A stretch of DNA of 64,000 bases from Chrysomallon squamiferum (GCA_012295275.1 CM022672.1:11829904-11893903); one strand, 5' to 3'; shown: positions 23,770 to 35,570, counted from the stretch's first letter. Notes: generated by a model from the letters alone, not told the origin. Translations and numbers: made by a program.

Positions 23770-24160
23770 TAACATACTAATTTAGATAGATGCTGAATTA
23801 TTAATTTGTTTTCCCTTTTGTTGGAAATTTGCATAACATCATGTTGTGTAAGAGACTGGTAACTGAATAACAAAGGTAAAAATATATTAATCTAATTTAG
23901 ACAGATCGTGTGGATCGTTAATTGATTTTTTCTAAATTCTTTGTTATGAAATTTGAATAATGTAATCCTGTGTAAGAGGTTGAACTGATAATAATTCAGA
24001 TAAAAATATATTAAACTAATTTAGGTACACAACTGAATTTTTAATATTTTTTCTATACAATATTTCGCCTAAGAGACTTAACTGGGAACAATTCAGGTAG
24101 AACAAGATCAAACTAATTTAAAAAGATCAATAAAAAAATAGTTTTTTCTTAGACAATTTA
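23770..24160. repeat. minisatellite, about 97-124-bp period, four units
   Basis: The anchor actaatttaga recurs at 23776, 23891, 24015 and 24112. Units share atatattaaactaatttag, a trailing ttaattgattttttct-like block and a gtgtaagagactgaactg-like block. Stops occur throughout. Confidence 0.75.
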
Positions 24161-24344
24161 TATGAAAAAAAATGAACTTATATTATTTAAGTTAAAAAAT
24201 ATAAACTTGCTAATTTCATCTGATCAGTCAAATTACTGATTTTGTGTTCTCTCACTTTTTAATTTTTTATTTCTTGATATTTTGTTTATTTTTCTATCTT
24301 TCTCTATGTTAGAACATATATTGCAATGAATTATATTGATATAT

Positions 24345-25015
24345 ATATATCCTTTTTTTTTTTTTTTCTTAACCTAGCCCTCAGTATTGTTATATTTCAC
24401 AGTTCACTTGTTCATCATTTAAAAGGTTTTGGTTCAGTGCTAACCGGTACCATTTCTGGTTTCATGCAGAACCATGCATTCAATCTGTTATTTTATTCAT
24501 CACTGCAATTTCATTGGCATAATATCCATTACAGCTTTATGGAAGCCTTCAGTTCAGTCCTATTTTCTATTGGTAAGATTTATTCAGATATCTTTAAACA
24601 TTTTATTTTTGTTCATTATATATTGATTTTACTTTCAGGACCAAGCAAGCATTAACCTGTCAATCAGAAAGTGCAAGAAGCAACTTGTCATGACAAATAA
24701 TACATTGATTGTATTTCTACTCAAAAGCAGATGTCGTATTTTCCAATAATATTGAAATATGTTCGACATACAAGACAAAAATATCATGGCGAACAATAAA
24801 TACATTTTTTTTTTTTTTTTTAATACTACTGCAAATATCTGAGCAGCCATTGCATGTGAAGAGACATTCCACAGCCAGACACTGCAAATTACATGACACA
24901 CCAGAATCATAAAACGTTCATGGCCAAGGAAAAATCTTTACTCCCAGACAGTAAATGCTGCAGAAGTACATCTGAGGATTTTTTTTAATAGGTACCGGTT
25001 AGTCCACTTTGATTT
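24345..25015. other. AT-rich non-coding with T runs
   Basis: T runs at about 24351-24367 and 24805-24820. The 109-residue frame at 24326-24655 begins in low complexity and has no splice context or recognisable domain. Confidence 0.45.
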
Positions 25016-25019
25016 GGTC

Positions 25020-25260
25020 TTGCATAATTTTCCCATTCCAAATATGGCTCAGTGTTTGGTATTTTGAACAATAAAACACAATGCATTTTCCCATTCCAAC
25101 ATGTGCTCAACATTAGTATTTCCTAAGAAAAACAAATAACAATTGCTGAAGAGTTGAGAAATCTTGTTAAGTTATAAACTCTTAGGATTATACAACTTAA
25201 ACTTAGCATTAGATTATATTCCATTCCAACCAGTACTGGACATTTTTTAAAATTATTCCT

Positions 25261-25300
<40 letters not shown>
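25020..25300. repeat. ttcccattccaa tandem copies followed by poly(T)
   Basis: The anchor cattttcccattccaa with a following gctca-type segment occurs at about 25026 and 25084 (58 bp apart), and a diverged copy at about 25216. It is followed by a 38-nt uninterrupted T run at 25263-25300, one of the longest homopolymers in the window. Confidence 0.75.
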
Positions 25301-25301
<1 letters not shown>

Positions 25302-25414
25302 TGTTTTGTAATTTAAAAAAAAAATAACAGAATAAAACACACATTTTGGTAAACTGTTACTGAAACTTAACAGTTGTGATAAGCACTGACATTTATAACA
25401 GCTGGATATTTAAC

Positions 25415-25660
25415 ATTACCAAAAAAAAAAAAAAAAAAAGAAGAAGAAAAAAAGACATGATGTACATAAACATAAACATTTAATACAGCAAGAAAAGGAA
25501 TGGCAAAATGAATCAGACGAGACTTAATTATAACGATTCCAGATGAGATTCTCTTGTTGATATGCCATCCTGAGATACTGATGCCATTAGCCATACACAC
25601 TTCAAAGACTGAGTTAGAGAATTCTTGCTGGTTATGACTGACAAAAAAAAAAAAAAAAAA
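25415..25660. other. short non-coding segment between A runs
   Basis: A runs at about 25420-25440 and 25641-25660 bracket 200 bp of ordinary sequence. The 103-residue minus-strand frame here is flanked by homopolymer-encoded Phe/Lys runs and is not supported. Confidence 0.4.
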
Positions 25661-25999
25661 AACAACACATTTGCACACAAACAGGAATGGTCTGTTCAGA
25701 GTAACATATGTTTTTATGTCAATACCCCATTAGTGTTTAAGAACAACCTGTGACAGTAGTGGTTATGACATGATGTTGTGTTGTAAATATACAGCAATGA
25801 TGGCATGAGCAGCTGCAGCTAAGTAAATTAACATATTAAATGTACTGATGTACTAGTGTAAGAGATAATAGCAACAACAGAACAGCAAAAATAATGTCCA
25901 CAGCATTTGTGGCTGAACCCTTATCATATAAAGATTTTTTCGTATATGTAAATAACCTGATATAAACAGATTTTATTCTATATTTTTATAGTAAGAAAA

Positions 26000-26095
26000 T
26001 CTATATAATGTGTGTGTGTTTTTGTGTGTGTGTGTATATATATATGTTTTAAAATAATAATAATAGTAATTATTATTATTATTATTATTATGAAC
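26000..26095. repeat. GT, TA and ATT microsatellites
   Basis: Interrupted (GT)n from about 26010, a short TA run to 26045, then (ATT)n at about 26069-26091. Confidence 0.85.
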
Positions 26096-26559
26096 ATATT
26101 TTTTGTTATTTTCAAAATTAATATTCTATAATAAAATCATTTTCATTTTTACAAAATTAATATTTATACATGCTTTAATTAAGATCTTAAATGAAAATTT
26201 TAAAACAAATACATAAAAAACGTTTTAATATTTTCAAAATTAATTTTCTAAAATGTATCACATAATCCAAAATTTTAAAAACAAATTAATTTTTCTTCAA
26301 AAATTATCATTTTCAGAAATCCATCTTTTCAAATGACATCTGACACAAAACAAAAAAAACACACAAAAAACACCAACCCAGCAATAAAAAATTATAAATT
26401 CTAATTTTGTTTCCAACTACAACAAAAATAATAAAAAATCCATTGCTCATTTTGTTTTATCGACAGATAACTCTGACCTGCACAATCCAAATATTAACAA
26501 AACAAAAAACTCATCAAAAGATTCTGTCTCCTCATTAGCAATCTGAGTAAATAAAAAAC

Positions 26560-26875
26560 CAATAATTTTACACTCGCTTATAATGTGAGTGACACATCAA
26601 TTTTCTCATGTTTAATGGCTCACAAAACTGTTTGCCTCATTATGCGGCATGATGGGTAATTTGCATACAAATCATGTGACCATATTAATCAGACGCTTCC
26701 ACCTTGAGTTGTAGATGGCAGGCGAGATTAGTATGAGTCACAGCGAGCAGCAGGAACAATGACAGCAATGGACTCAGGTGCAGCAAAAATCTGCTAATGA
26801 TAGAATTAATCTCATTTTCACTTCATCTATAGTTTCAGCTACATCCATGGCTAATTCTCATCATGGTTTCTATCA
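26560..26875. promoter_or_regulatory. complex block with POU-octamer palindrome, candidate enhancer
   Basis: About 300 bp with low repetitiveness and several plausible binding motifs: a perfect octamer ATTTGCAT (26659-26666) continuing into acaaat, so ATTTGCATACAAAT is a near-palindrome; an adjacent catgtgac E-box-like site; attaatc and taatgatagaattaatc homeodomain-like cores; and gagtcacagcgag. This density of motifs in an otherwise AT-rich intron is typical of developmental enhancers. The assignment is inference and needs conservation data. Confidence 0.4.
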
Positions 26876-27239
26876 GAGAAATACATGGACTTAATAACGT
26901 CTGGCTCTGCCCATTGAATTCTTTCCGAGACAAGAATAAAAAGAGTAAAATCACCTACGGTTCTTCAGTGACAGAAATTGCCTATATTCTTACGAATAGA
27001 TTTTTTATCTGGTATTCTTATCATAGATATCAAAACAAATTGTTTAATAGAAGTTTAAATAAAACTTAAATTAGGTAACGTATTGGGCAGAAGTTTAAAT
27101 AAAGCTTAAATTAGGTAACTTATTGGGCACAGATAATGACTTCAAATGATAAAACTGTCCAAGAGAGGCTAGGAATGCTGTTTGTTTTATAGATTATAAT
27201 ACTAGTTTAACTACTGAGACACTGGTTGGAATGGGAAAT

Positions 27240-27312
27240 AGCCAAAATTAGTAGATTAACATTAAACACACACACATGCACATATGTGTCTGTGTGTGTG
27301 TGTGTGTGTGTG
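27240..27312. repeat. CA then GT microsatellites
   Basis: A short (CA)n at about 27267-27276, then (GT)n at about 27287-27312. They are partially self-complementary and could form a hairpin. Confidence 0.8.
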
Positions 27313-27539
27313 AGAAAAAAGATGCAAAAATGGTAACAAATTCTAATAATCTTCTCACTCCATAAACAAGTTGTAAATGATGAAATGAATATCTTGTTAA
27401 TAGATAAAGACATATTATAAAACCCGGACACTGTCACATTTCCTATTTCTTGTGTTTATTCTCTCTAAGCATTATAATAACAATAATAAAAAAAAATCAT
27501 TAAAAATGTTCTGACACCATTACAGAAACAGACACACAC

Positions 27540-27720
27540 ACGACAAACACAAAATGCCTGATTAATAATTTTCTGCCTATTGTCAGGGATTCTTTGAAAT
27601 GAGATCTTGGCCGCGTTTTGTTGCCTTCTCGGTCACGTATTATGTCGCATCTGTCAGCCCTCAGCATGTTCAGCCAAGGCATAAAAGACAGCAGCCCATA
27701 GCTGGCTACAAACCTGTAAT
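27540..27720. promoter_or_regulatory. complex-sequence block, candidate conserved non-coding element
   Basis: Balanced, CpG-containing sequence (cttggccgcgttttg, ttctcggtcacgtattatgtcgc) with a taattattga core at its right end. The 100-residue minus-strand frame that spans it lacks a signal, domain or splice context. Function inferred from composition. Confidence 0.3.
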
Positions 27721-27825
27721 TATTGATTTTATTTTTACTTCTTTTGAGCTCTGTCATCCAGGCATTAGCCAGTGACAAAGCTAAGCCGTGTATTCTTTGC
27801 ATCTGCTTGCTTCATCTGTCCATAG

Positions 27826-27828
<3 letters not shown>

Positions 27829-27865
<37 letters not shown>

Positions 27866-27870
27866 GTGTG
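27829..27870. repeat. (GT)n microsatellite
   Basis: About 18 perfect GT units followed by tgtgtgag. Confidence 0.95.
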
Positions 27871-27879
27871 AGATGTTGC

Positions 27880-28605
27880 AAGCTTTGGTTTCTCTCCTGT
27901 CTTCACTCCCTGGTTTTGATGTTGCCTGTCTGTTTGGTGAGGGAGGGGAGGTTTTCAGAGGAAACCAGTCTACAGGATTCTTTTAATTTCCAACACCTTG
28001 TGTAATATTACCTGTCTCTTTCGTATTTGTCTGACAAACTAATGCCAGGGATTCTTTTAACTTCATACAAACTTCTTATTCCAGACATCACCTGTCCCTA
28101 GTCTTTTGGAGCATTTTTCAGAGAAACCATTACAAGAGATTAGATAGAGCCTCTATTTCTTTTTTTTTGTTATTGCTTGTGCATGACTGGGGTATGTCAG
28201 GGAAAATACTACAGAGTATTCTATTGATGTTTTTTTTTTTGGTTGTTTTTTTCAGTATTCCCTGACTATTAGATATTTTTCAGAGAAACCACTGCAGGAC
28301 GTTTTTTTTCTTTTGATTCCTTCATTCTGATTTTTGATCTAGGTTGATGTTTTTCAAAAGATATTGCAAGGATATTATCTAGGTCCCCCATCGCCTTGTT
28401 TCAATATCACCAATGTCTTTGACATTTTTTTTCAAAATAAAAAACAACATTACAGGTAATTCTCTTGACATCTAACTCCTTGTTCTGATATCACCTAATT
28501 CTTTGGTGTTTTTCCAAGAAATCGTTTCAGGGGATTGATTCTACTGACATTCAACTCTTTCTGCCAGCATTGCCTGTCTGTCTGACATTTTTCCAAGAAA
28601 CCAAT
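27880..28605. repeat. minisatellite, about 79-bp period, about nine units
   Basis: The anchor ttttcagagaaaccattaca, with variants, recurs at about 27952, 28027, 28114, 28195, 28276, 28351, 28429, 28508 and 28588. Most spacings are 75-81 bp. Units also share gattcttttgacatccaac, a ccttgttctgatatcacctg segment and a tctttgacat segment. All copies are diverged, and no reading frame runs through. Confidence 0.85.
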
Positions 28606-29225
28606 TTGTATTATGACATGTTACATTCCCTGACCACAAATGATATGAGGAAGAGCTGAAGATATTACATTAAGAAATTTTGTAGCCGAAATGGTTCTCC
28701 AGCACGCACATCCCCATCCGACACCGTTATTAAAACAGCTGGACTTCCATACTGGATGCAATAAAGTCTTTTGTTGTGTGTTGTGCCTTAACACCAAATT
28801 AACTTTTTTCACTGGATGACAAGCTTCGTGAATACATGAAGCAATGTTAATAGAATCTCAACTTACAACAAGAACTGTAAAAAAATTAAAAATGTTCCAG
28901 TAATAGATAAATAACGTTTTCAGGCAGATTTTTTTATATTTTCATTTTGTAGAATTTTGTAATCATTACAGGATATTAAACCAGTGGTCTTTTTCTTTCA
29001 TGTTACAGCTTTTGAGAAATTGTTTTTCAGTTGCCATGCAATATATTTAATCTTTATTAGAAATGAAAGCTTCGTTAGAGTACTGTTTTGAACAGTGTTC
29101 AAAAATCTCCAATATTTAATATTACATTTTGTTCAATATTACATTTTCCTTCTAAATGAATTGAAAGCTACATCGTTTTTTACTAAACCACAGAAAATTA
29201 ATGTAGAACATACACTTTAAAAAAA
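28606..29225. other. non-coding, no gene seen
   Basis: Ordinary AT-rich sequence. A short aatattacattttgttc/aatattacattttccttc duplicate lies at about 29120-29152. No further features recognised. Confidence 0.45.
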
Positions 29226-29228
29226 AAA

Positions 29229-29350
29229 CTGGGTAATAGTTCAGTGGTTTGAATGTTTCCTTAAACTATTATAATTCATCGGATGAATCCTTCAAAGTGT
29301 GGGTCTTTGGGCTATTTCCAGTTCCAAATGGTGCTCCACAGCTCCTATAA
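29229..29350 (+). mobile_element. tRNA-derived SINE, plus orientation
   Basis: Reads in SINE sense orientation. A tRNA-like head, gggtaatagttcagtggttt (A box), is followed about 30-35 bp later by catcggatgaatcc (degraded B box). Then comes gtgtgggtctttgggctatt, a tccagttccaaatggtg block and gctcc. This is the order of the mollusc-type SINE (GTGGGCCCATTGGGCTATTT, then a block like CGTTCCAGCCAGTGC). The 3' body and tail after about 29350 are not recognisable. Along with the head at 54694, it is the only SINE copy in this orientation; the others are on the minus strand. Confidence 0.75.
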
Positions 29351-29999
29351 TGCTTTAATATGTATGACAATGTAGCCTATGTTTTAAAAATGTAACTGAA
29401 AATAGTAAACCTGAAAAATGGAGTCAGTAGGTTTTAGTTCTTGTATCATGACTGCATTTAAACATAATAGTATTACTATATCAAAATACAGGCTACCTCT
29501 GACACCTTATAAAAATCCAGACAAAATATGTTGAGGTGTCATTAAAAATGTATTTATTCACGTCCCCAAGATCTGACATATCTATTTCTGTCTGCACTCC
29601 TCATGATGCTGAAATACTGCCCATTGTTTTCCTGTGGTTTTAGAAAGCTATTGTTGGCTGTCTTGACTTGACAAATATTGGTAGTCCACTGTGAACAAAC
29701 TCTGCCATCTTGTTGATCAGCAAATATACATTCTAGTCAGGTGTCTGGAGTTAACCCATACTGAGACACAACACTCAGGCTTTGTGTCACAGTATAACTA
29801 ACCATCCATCCAGAAAACAAGATGATATTTAACTTTTTAAATGTCTGAATTTTCTGGAGGATATTTTCACTTGAGACAAACAATGGCAAAACATGATCTT
29901 GTCTGTGGTGGTCTGATTAAACATAATATTAATACATTAATTTTCTCATACATTATACATACATTTACACTTCTCACTCAGATATATTCAAATACATTA

Positions 30000-30490
30000 A
30001 GAAACACATACTGTGATATATATGTGCATGTGTGTGTGTGCATGTTTGTTTGCATGTGAGAAGATAATGAGTAGACACAAAGAGAAATACAACCACAAAA
30101 ACATAAACACACACACACCATATATATATATACTTACTTAAACATATACATATACACAGACACATACATAAATAAAACATATCACCTTTTGCACACTACA
30201 TATAGACTCACATGCACTGTACAAGGCACTCAATCATTAATAAGTTTTATAATCAACAAGTATTGAAACACAATCATATATACTTAAACATATACACAGA
30301 TTACCTAAACATATACTAACATACATTAATACTATACACCTTCTATGTGCACACACATGTGCACACAAACACACACACACATATAAACACAAACAAATTT
30401 AATACATATACACATATATTAACAAGACCATATACTTAACATACACTCCCCAAACACATATGCACACACACACACACATACACACAGAGA
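30000..30490. repeat. CA/TA-rich low-complexity region
   Basis: Scattered short (CA)n, (TA)n and cacata stretches over about 490 bp, including (GT)n at about 30025-30041 and (CA)n at about 30103-30119, 30368-30384 and 30461-30477. No unit structure was defined. Confidence 0.75.
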
Positions 30491-30499
30491 AGGGATTGA

Positions 30500-30965
30500 C
30501 TTGATAAAAGGAAAATGTCTCAGCTTTAATAAAGTTATCATGCAGTTCTAATCAGGGAATCACTTCAAAAGGAATCCATTAGACAGAACACACAAACTAA
30601 ACTGATACTGCTGCTATGGAAGATACTTCATATAACAGGCAAGCTTGTCATCGCGCACATTATGTTCATGGTTCACCGAACAAATGCTCTTTAATATTCC
30701 AAATTTCTCGCAGGTGTGCACACGGACAAAAGTGAACAAAAACTCGTCATAAAAAATCAAAGCCAGAACAATTTTGCAGACATAACCTTCTAGATCTCTG
30801 TGAATATTTCATTAAATTTTCACAAAGGATGAATTCCAAGTGTAAAATCCATATAAGTGAGCCCCAGCCGTGGTGCTTTGTGCTGGAGAAAGGGTATGTA
30901 ATGGAGAGTATTATAAAGAAGCTAGCATTCTGCCCATCATACATTAGCAGCTCATGTCCATACTG
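30500..30965. promoter_or_regulatory. complex-sequence block, candidate conserved non-coding element
   Basis: About 460 bp of balanced sequence with CpGs (catcgcgcac, ttcaccgaac, ttctcgcagg, cagccgtggtg) and motif-like strings such as caggtgtgcac and aaaggaatccatta. A 65-residue minus-strand frame (30747-30944) is open but has no known domain and no clear splice acceptor. It could be an enhancer or, less likely, an unrecognised exon. Confidence 0.35.
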
Positions 30966-31074
30966 AAGATAAACTGATCGTAAAAGTCACGTTTTTCTTT
31001 CTAGTGCTTTTAGTTCTATTCAGATCAGTGAAGTTTTTGCTTTTTTAAAAACAGAAGATGTATAAGAACATTAT

Positions 31075-31380
31075 TTAACGATTAATTTTGTTTTATTATT
31101 ATTATGTAAAGAGATTTATTGGAAAAATATGAATAAGATTAAAAACAAAACAAAACAAAACAAAAGAAAATGATAGCAAATATTAAAATAGTAAATCCAT
31201 TAATATTTATTATTTTTTATTTTTTTAAGGGGATTATAAGATAATGAAAAATAAATAAAACTGATACAAAAACAAAAAAATATATAAAGCATAAACAAAA
31301 ATATTAATCAAAACTATTTCTTTACACAACTATCTCTACACATTTTATTTAATTAATATTTTCAAAAATCTAATTTTAAA
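31075..31380. other. A/T low-complexity sequence
   Basis: Poly-A/AAAC-rich and TTTA-rich sequence with no unit structure and no gene evidence. Confidence 0.6.
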
Positions 31381-31584
31381 AAAACAATTTCACAAATTGC
31401 AGTAAAGACATTTAGCCCTTGACTGTGAGAATGTCTGGTGTGCAGTGAATAGCAATGAAGTATTTGACCAAGCTGACAAGAATATTTTCAAACGGGAAAG
31501 AACTTGCTCGACCCTTGATCAATACTGTCATCTGTCATGAAATGACATTCAAGTATCCTTGCAAATCCAAGAAGCTCAGTCTTG

Positions 31585-32175
31585 GTTTCTCACTTACATC
31601 TCACATCATTTGTTTTTCTTTTCTTTTGGTCTCACAAAATACTCTCTTTTCTTTTCTCTGGGGGTTTTCAGAATATATTTTTTAATTCAGATTCTATCAC
31701 AACATAATGTTTTTTGTTTTCCTTCACATCTTTGCAGTTGTAGCCTCAAAGATTTGGTCTCACATCAGACTTTTTTCTTTTCACTGCATCTAATAACTTT
31801 TCACTGCATTGTTTTAAGCTGGTCTCACAACATACTTTTTATAAAATTTTAATTTTTCTCACAACACACTTTTGGGTTTTTTTCAGGATTATTTGGGGTT
31901 TTTTTCAGTTCATCTCAAAATATCTTATTTATTTATTTATGAATATTATTATTTTTGACCATTCACTTGGTTTCATAATATACTTTTTCTTTTAATTTGT
32001 GAGGTTTATTTATTTATTTATTTTTTGCTGGACTCACGAAACACCTAATTTTTCTCTTCATCTCACTACATACATTTTTTATTTCATGATCAGGTGAAAA
32101 ACACTATTTTTTAATGTGGTCTCACAACATATTTTTTCTCCCTTTTTTTCATGATCTCATGAAACTGTTTTTCAA
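31585..32175. repeat. degenerate minisatellite with anchor tggtctcacaacatacttttt
   Basis: The anchor ctcacaacatactttt (variants catcacatc, ctcacaaaatac, ctcatgaaac and others) recurs at least nine times at irregular 40-60-bp spacing. T-rich spacers (ggtttttttcag, tttatttattta) separate copies. Clear copies lie near 31629, 31694, 31757, 31822, 31857, 32033, 32062 and 32122. The plus-strand frames at 31455-31852 fall inside it and are not genes. Confidence 0.7.
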
Positions 32176-32179
32176 AACA

Positions 32180-32880
32180 GGTCTGAAGGCAGAAAAAAAG
32201 AAAAGAAAGAAATCTGAATAACAACCAGTTTAACTCAAACACTGGTCTAACTGCTGCAGTTTCCTTGTTGTCTGTTCTCATCCAGTGTCGAAGTTTAGCA
32301 CCTACTTTCTGTGTTTGCCTAGATGGCCGTGTCGCAGATAGATAAAGAAGCCCTAATTCCATCCATAGAGACAGGTTGTTTTTCAGTACACATCTTTGCC
32401 ATGCAGAATAATGATTTCAAAAGTGTTGCAGCTTATTATTATTGACTTATACCTTTCTTACCTCTATTATGAGAATATTTCTTTTGTTGGGGTGTTTCTA
32501 TGAATCTGGCACTTTGCGGAAAATGCTGGACAGAATGGACATTGTCTAGATGGTTATAATAATACACGATGGTCATTTAAAGGTCAATTTAGCATGAATG
32601 TGGAAAGAAGAAATAGATTTGGACAAAAAAAGAAAAATATGAATAGAAGATATGGTGTATTAATATTTACATTTCCTATACTCTGCCCAGTAATTTTTAT
32701 CTTTCTTAACGTTTGTTTGCTTTAAATATTTGGCCTATTAATGTAAGATATGTGATATTTTTTGTAAAGGTGTTTTGTAGTGGAGATAGAGTTTCTGAAT
32801 AATACATACCTTTGTACCAAACACATTTATAGAAATAGGATTTCATATTAATAAGGGAGAGGCCTTATTTTTAAAGACAG
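32180..32880. other. non-coding, nothing recognised
   Basis: Ordinary sequence complexity at about 32200-32380, then AT-rich. The 83-residue minus-strand frame at 32111-32362 overlaps the end of the minisatellite and has no recognisable domain. Confidence 0.4.
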
Positions 32881-32889
32881 TAATATTAT

Positions 32890-33071
32890 TTTTATTATTA
32901 TTATTTTTTTTATGATTTACTTTTAACCTTCACAATTAAAAAAATAAAAAATAAAAAATAAATAAATAAATAAATAATAGAAAAGCAAATAATAAGACAA
33001 GAAAATAAAAATAAATACAAGAATAATTAATCAAACAAACAAAACAAATTTAAAATTTAAAAAAATAAAAA

Positions 33072-33102
<31 letters not shown>

Positions 33103-33175
33103 CCGCTCCACAAAGAAAATGTTTCCAAATTTATCACAATTATTTTTTTTTTTTTGTTATTATTATTATTAAAAT
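32890..33175. repeat. A/T low complexity with poly(A)
   Basis: (ATT)n, then AAAT-rich sequence, an A run of about 23 nt at 33079-33101, a T run at 33145-33156 and a short (ATT)n. Confidence 0.85.
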
Positions 33176-33619
33176 TCAGATTAGAATGTGAAGGAGGAAC
33201 ACCCTTAAGCCACTGGGGTTATCACCAGCCCAAAATAAAAACTTGATTAGAAAAATTAAAATCTCAAAAGCTTCGTTTTTTTAACAGAAGAACAATGCAC
33301 TGTTGATTGGCAGCCAGAACCTTATTCCAAGTTTCTCATTTTATACAAAGAATGCATTCTGCACAGGCGCAGCCAGAAAAAAAAAAAAAAAAAAAATCTG
33401 TCTGCAATTTGTGATCATATTACAAGAAAACAATAAAGATCTTTGTGTTTTAGCTCGAAGTCAAGAAGACCTGCATGTTTGAAAAGAATAGGAAGATAAT
33501 GATTAACAAATGACAATCATGCTGAAAATGATTAACAAATGACAGCAAAGATAATCAGGCACCACACTAATAATAACTTGCCAGACTGTAGTCTTCGTGT
33601 CTCATTTTCAAAATTTACT

Positions 33620-34170
33620 TTTTAGATGTTTCATTGAAAAGTATGAAGACTTGTAACATCCAGGAAATTGAAAAAAATAAAAGTGGGCACTAATTTTAGA
33701 AACTGATTTCGTTTCTTTTGTAGGTTTTTTTTTTTTTTAAACTTTTGAGATATCTTTAATGAAATTATTTAGTGAAGATTTTAATGATGATGAAGACATT
33801 TAAAAGTCAAAGAAATTAAAAATTGAAATTTGGCACCAGTATTATGAAGTTTAATATTTCACATTTTTATATTTTTTCACATTTTTACAAACTGTCAGAA
33901 GTAATCAATGAAATGACATCACTAGTGGAAATTTTAATGATGATGAAGATATTTAAAAGTCAGAGAAAATAAAAACTGAAATTTGGTACCAAAATTAGAC
34001 ATTCCAGAATTGATGAAGAATTTTTGTGTTTATATTTTTATTTTGTTTAAGAAATTTAAAAATTTTTTAAAAATACTTTTTTTTTTTTTTTTTTCAATTA
34101 TTTCATTTTGTATTTTTATATATTAATAGAAAAATGGGCACCAGCCATACAGAAACAAATGTCTTCACTT
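33620..34170. repeat. degenerate tandem repeat, about 153-bp period
   Basis: The block ttaatgatgatgaagacatt followed by taaaagtcaaagaaattaaa and gaaatttggcacca occurs at 33781 and, nearly identical, at 33934. A more diverged relative (gtatgaagacttgtaac, then agtgggcacta) lies at about 33640, and a further one at about 34130 (aaaaatgggcaccagc). That gives at least three units; the central two are the most similar. Confidence 0.8.
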
Positions 34171-34559
34171 ATTTAAGTTTTTATTTTCATTTTGTTTGAC
34201 TTTGAAAGCATTCATGCTGAAACAAAGTCTGTATCTATATCTTTTATATTTTTGTTTTGGCTTTTATTTCTGACTTTTAAAGACTTTAAGAATTATACAA
34301 ATCTCAATATTTTACACAGCTACTGAATTATAAAACTGGACATTAATATATCTTTGTGTGCCACTTATGTGTTTATCTTCTTGATATTTTGACTTGAAAA
34401 GTCATCACGCTTATAAAAATCAGAAACAATTTCATCAGTTATTTTATTGTAATATAAATTTGTAATTCTGTACAGACTAAGAACAAAAAAAAATTGAAAA
34501 AACTTTATAAAAATTTATAATTTATCACAATAATTATTAACATCATGATATATCAGTTT

Positions 34560-34670
34560 TAAGTCTTCATTTTCAACTTTATAAGTCATCATAAAAAGAT
34601 TAAATATTTAATAGTGCTTTAAATTTTTATAATCAACTTTATAAGTCACTGCTATAATTTTTTTTAATTT
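34560..34670. repeat. two-unit repeat, about 68-bp period
   Basis: The strings tcaactttataagtcatca and tcaactttataagtcactg lie at about 34573 and 34633 with AT-rich spacers. They may be the far end of the degenerate array starting near 33620. Confidence 0.55.
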
Positions 34671-35240
34671 TCCTACATCTGTTTTAATTCTAAAATTTTA
34701 TACTTTAAAATGTGAACTAATCATCTGATTAAGGATAAAAACATGCTGAAAGCATGCTCCATTTCAATCCTGTCTTTAAATTTAATATCCACATCAGATA
34801 GTGAAACAATATGAAGTCTGTTTTATAAGATTAAACATGTATCTGCTAGACTCCATTCCTTCCAGAGAGTTCTTAATACTGTAAGAATATCACCATGCTG
34901 TGTCTTACATGCATTTCTAATCACAGGTTAGAAAATATATACATATATTTTTTTGTTCCCAATTTATCCAGTGGAACTGTATAAATGAGAATCAGAAATA
35001 AAAACGTTTGCTCTGTGAACTACTACTGCATGAAATAAAATAATTATCTGTAGTAATCAGTTATACTCTCTGGAGAGAAGAAAAGCTATTTCATTTAATG
35101 ATGCACAAAACATAATTTTAATCTGTGGTTCATGATGTCATTTACGAGGAAACATCCAGTAGCTTGTATTTTTCTGTTATCACCAAAGAATATTTTATAC
35201 ACACCTTAACATAGATATGAAAGCACCATTACTTTTTTCA
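34671..35240. other. AT-rich non-coding, nothing recognised
   Basis: No gene, RNA or repeat structure recognised. Confidence 0.45.
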
Positions 35241-35242
35241 TA

Positions 35243-35388
35243 GTTAATAATTTATGTATATAACCTGTAATAATTTATTATATAACCTATAATAATTTAT
35301 GTATATGACCTATGATAAGTTATTATATAACCTGTAATAATTTATGTTTATAACCTATAGTAATTTACTAATATAACCTATAATAACC
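35243..35388. repeat. minisatellite, 22-23-bp period, six to seven units
   Basis: The anchor aacctataataatttat with variants recurs. Its aacct or gacct starts fall at 35262, 35284, 35307, 35329, 35352 and 35375, so spacing alternates between 22 and 23 bp. The array is compact and fairly well conserved. Confidence 0.9.
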
Positions 35389-35568
35389 ATTGTTGGTGTG
35401 CTGGCTGGATTGGAAAATGTGAGATTGTACAGGAAAGAGATTGCCAAATTTACACAAGAAAAAAAAATACTGCAAAATATTAATGGATTTCAAAAATAAA
35501 TTTTAATAATAAAAGGTCCTACTCTTCTTAAAATAAAATATCAAATTATCATATATAAAATATCAAAT

Positions 35569-35570
<2 letters not shown>

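Noticed and set aside
24326-24655. 109-residue hydrophobic plus-strand frame
   Set aside because: Starts in T-rich low complexity, which makes Phe/Leu/Ile runs look like membrane segments; no splice context.
27500-27802. 100-residue minus-strand frame with a hydrophobic end
   Set aside because: No recognisable domain, no splice sites; it spans a complex block that fits a regulatory element as well.
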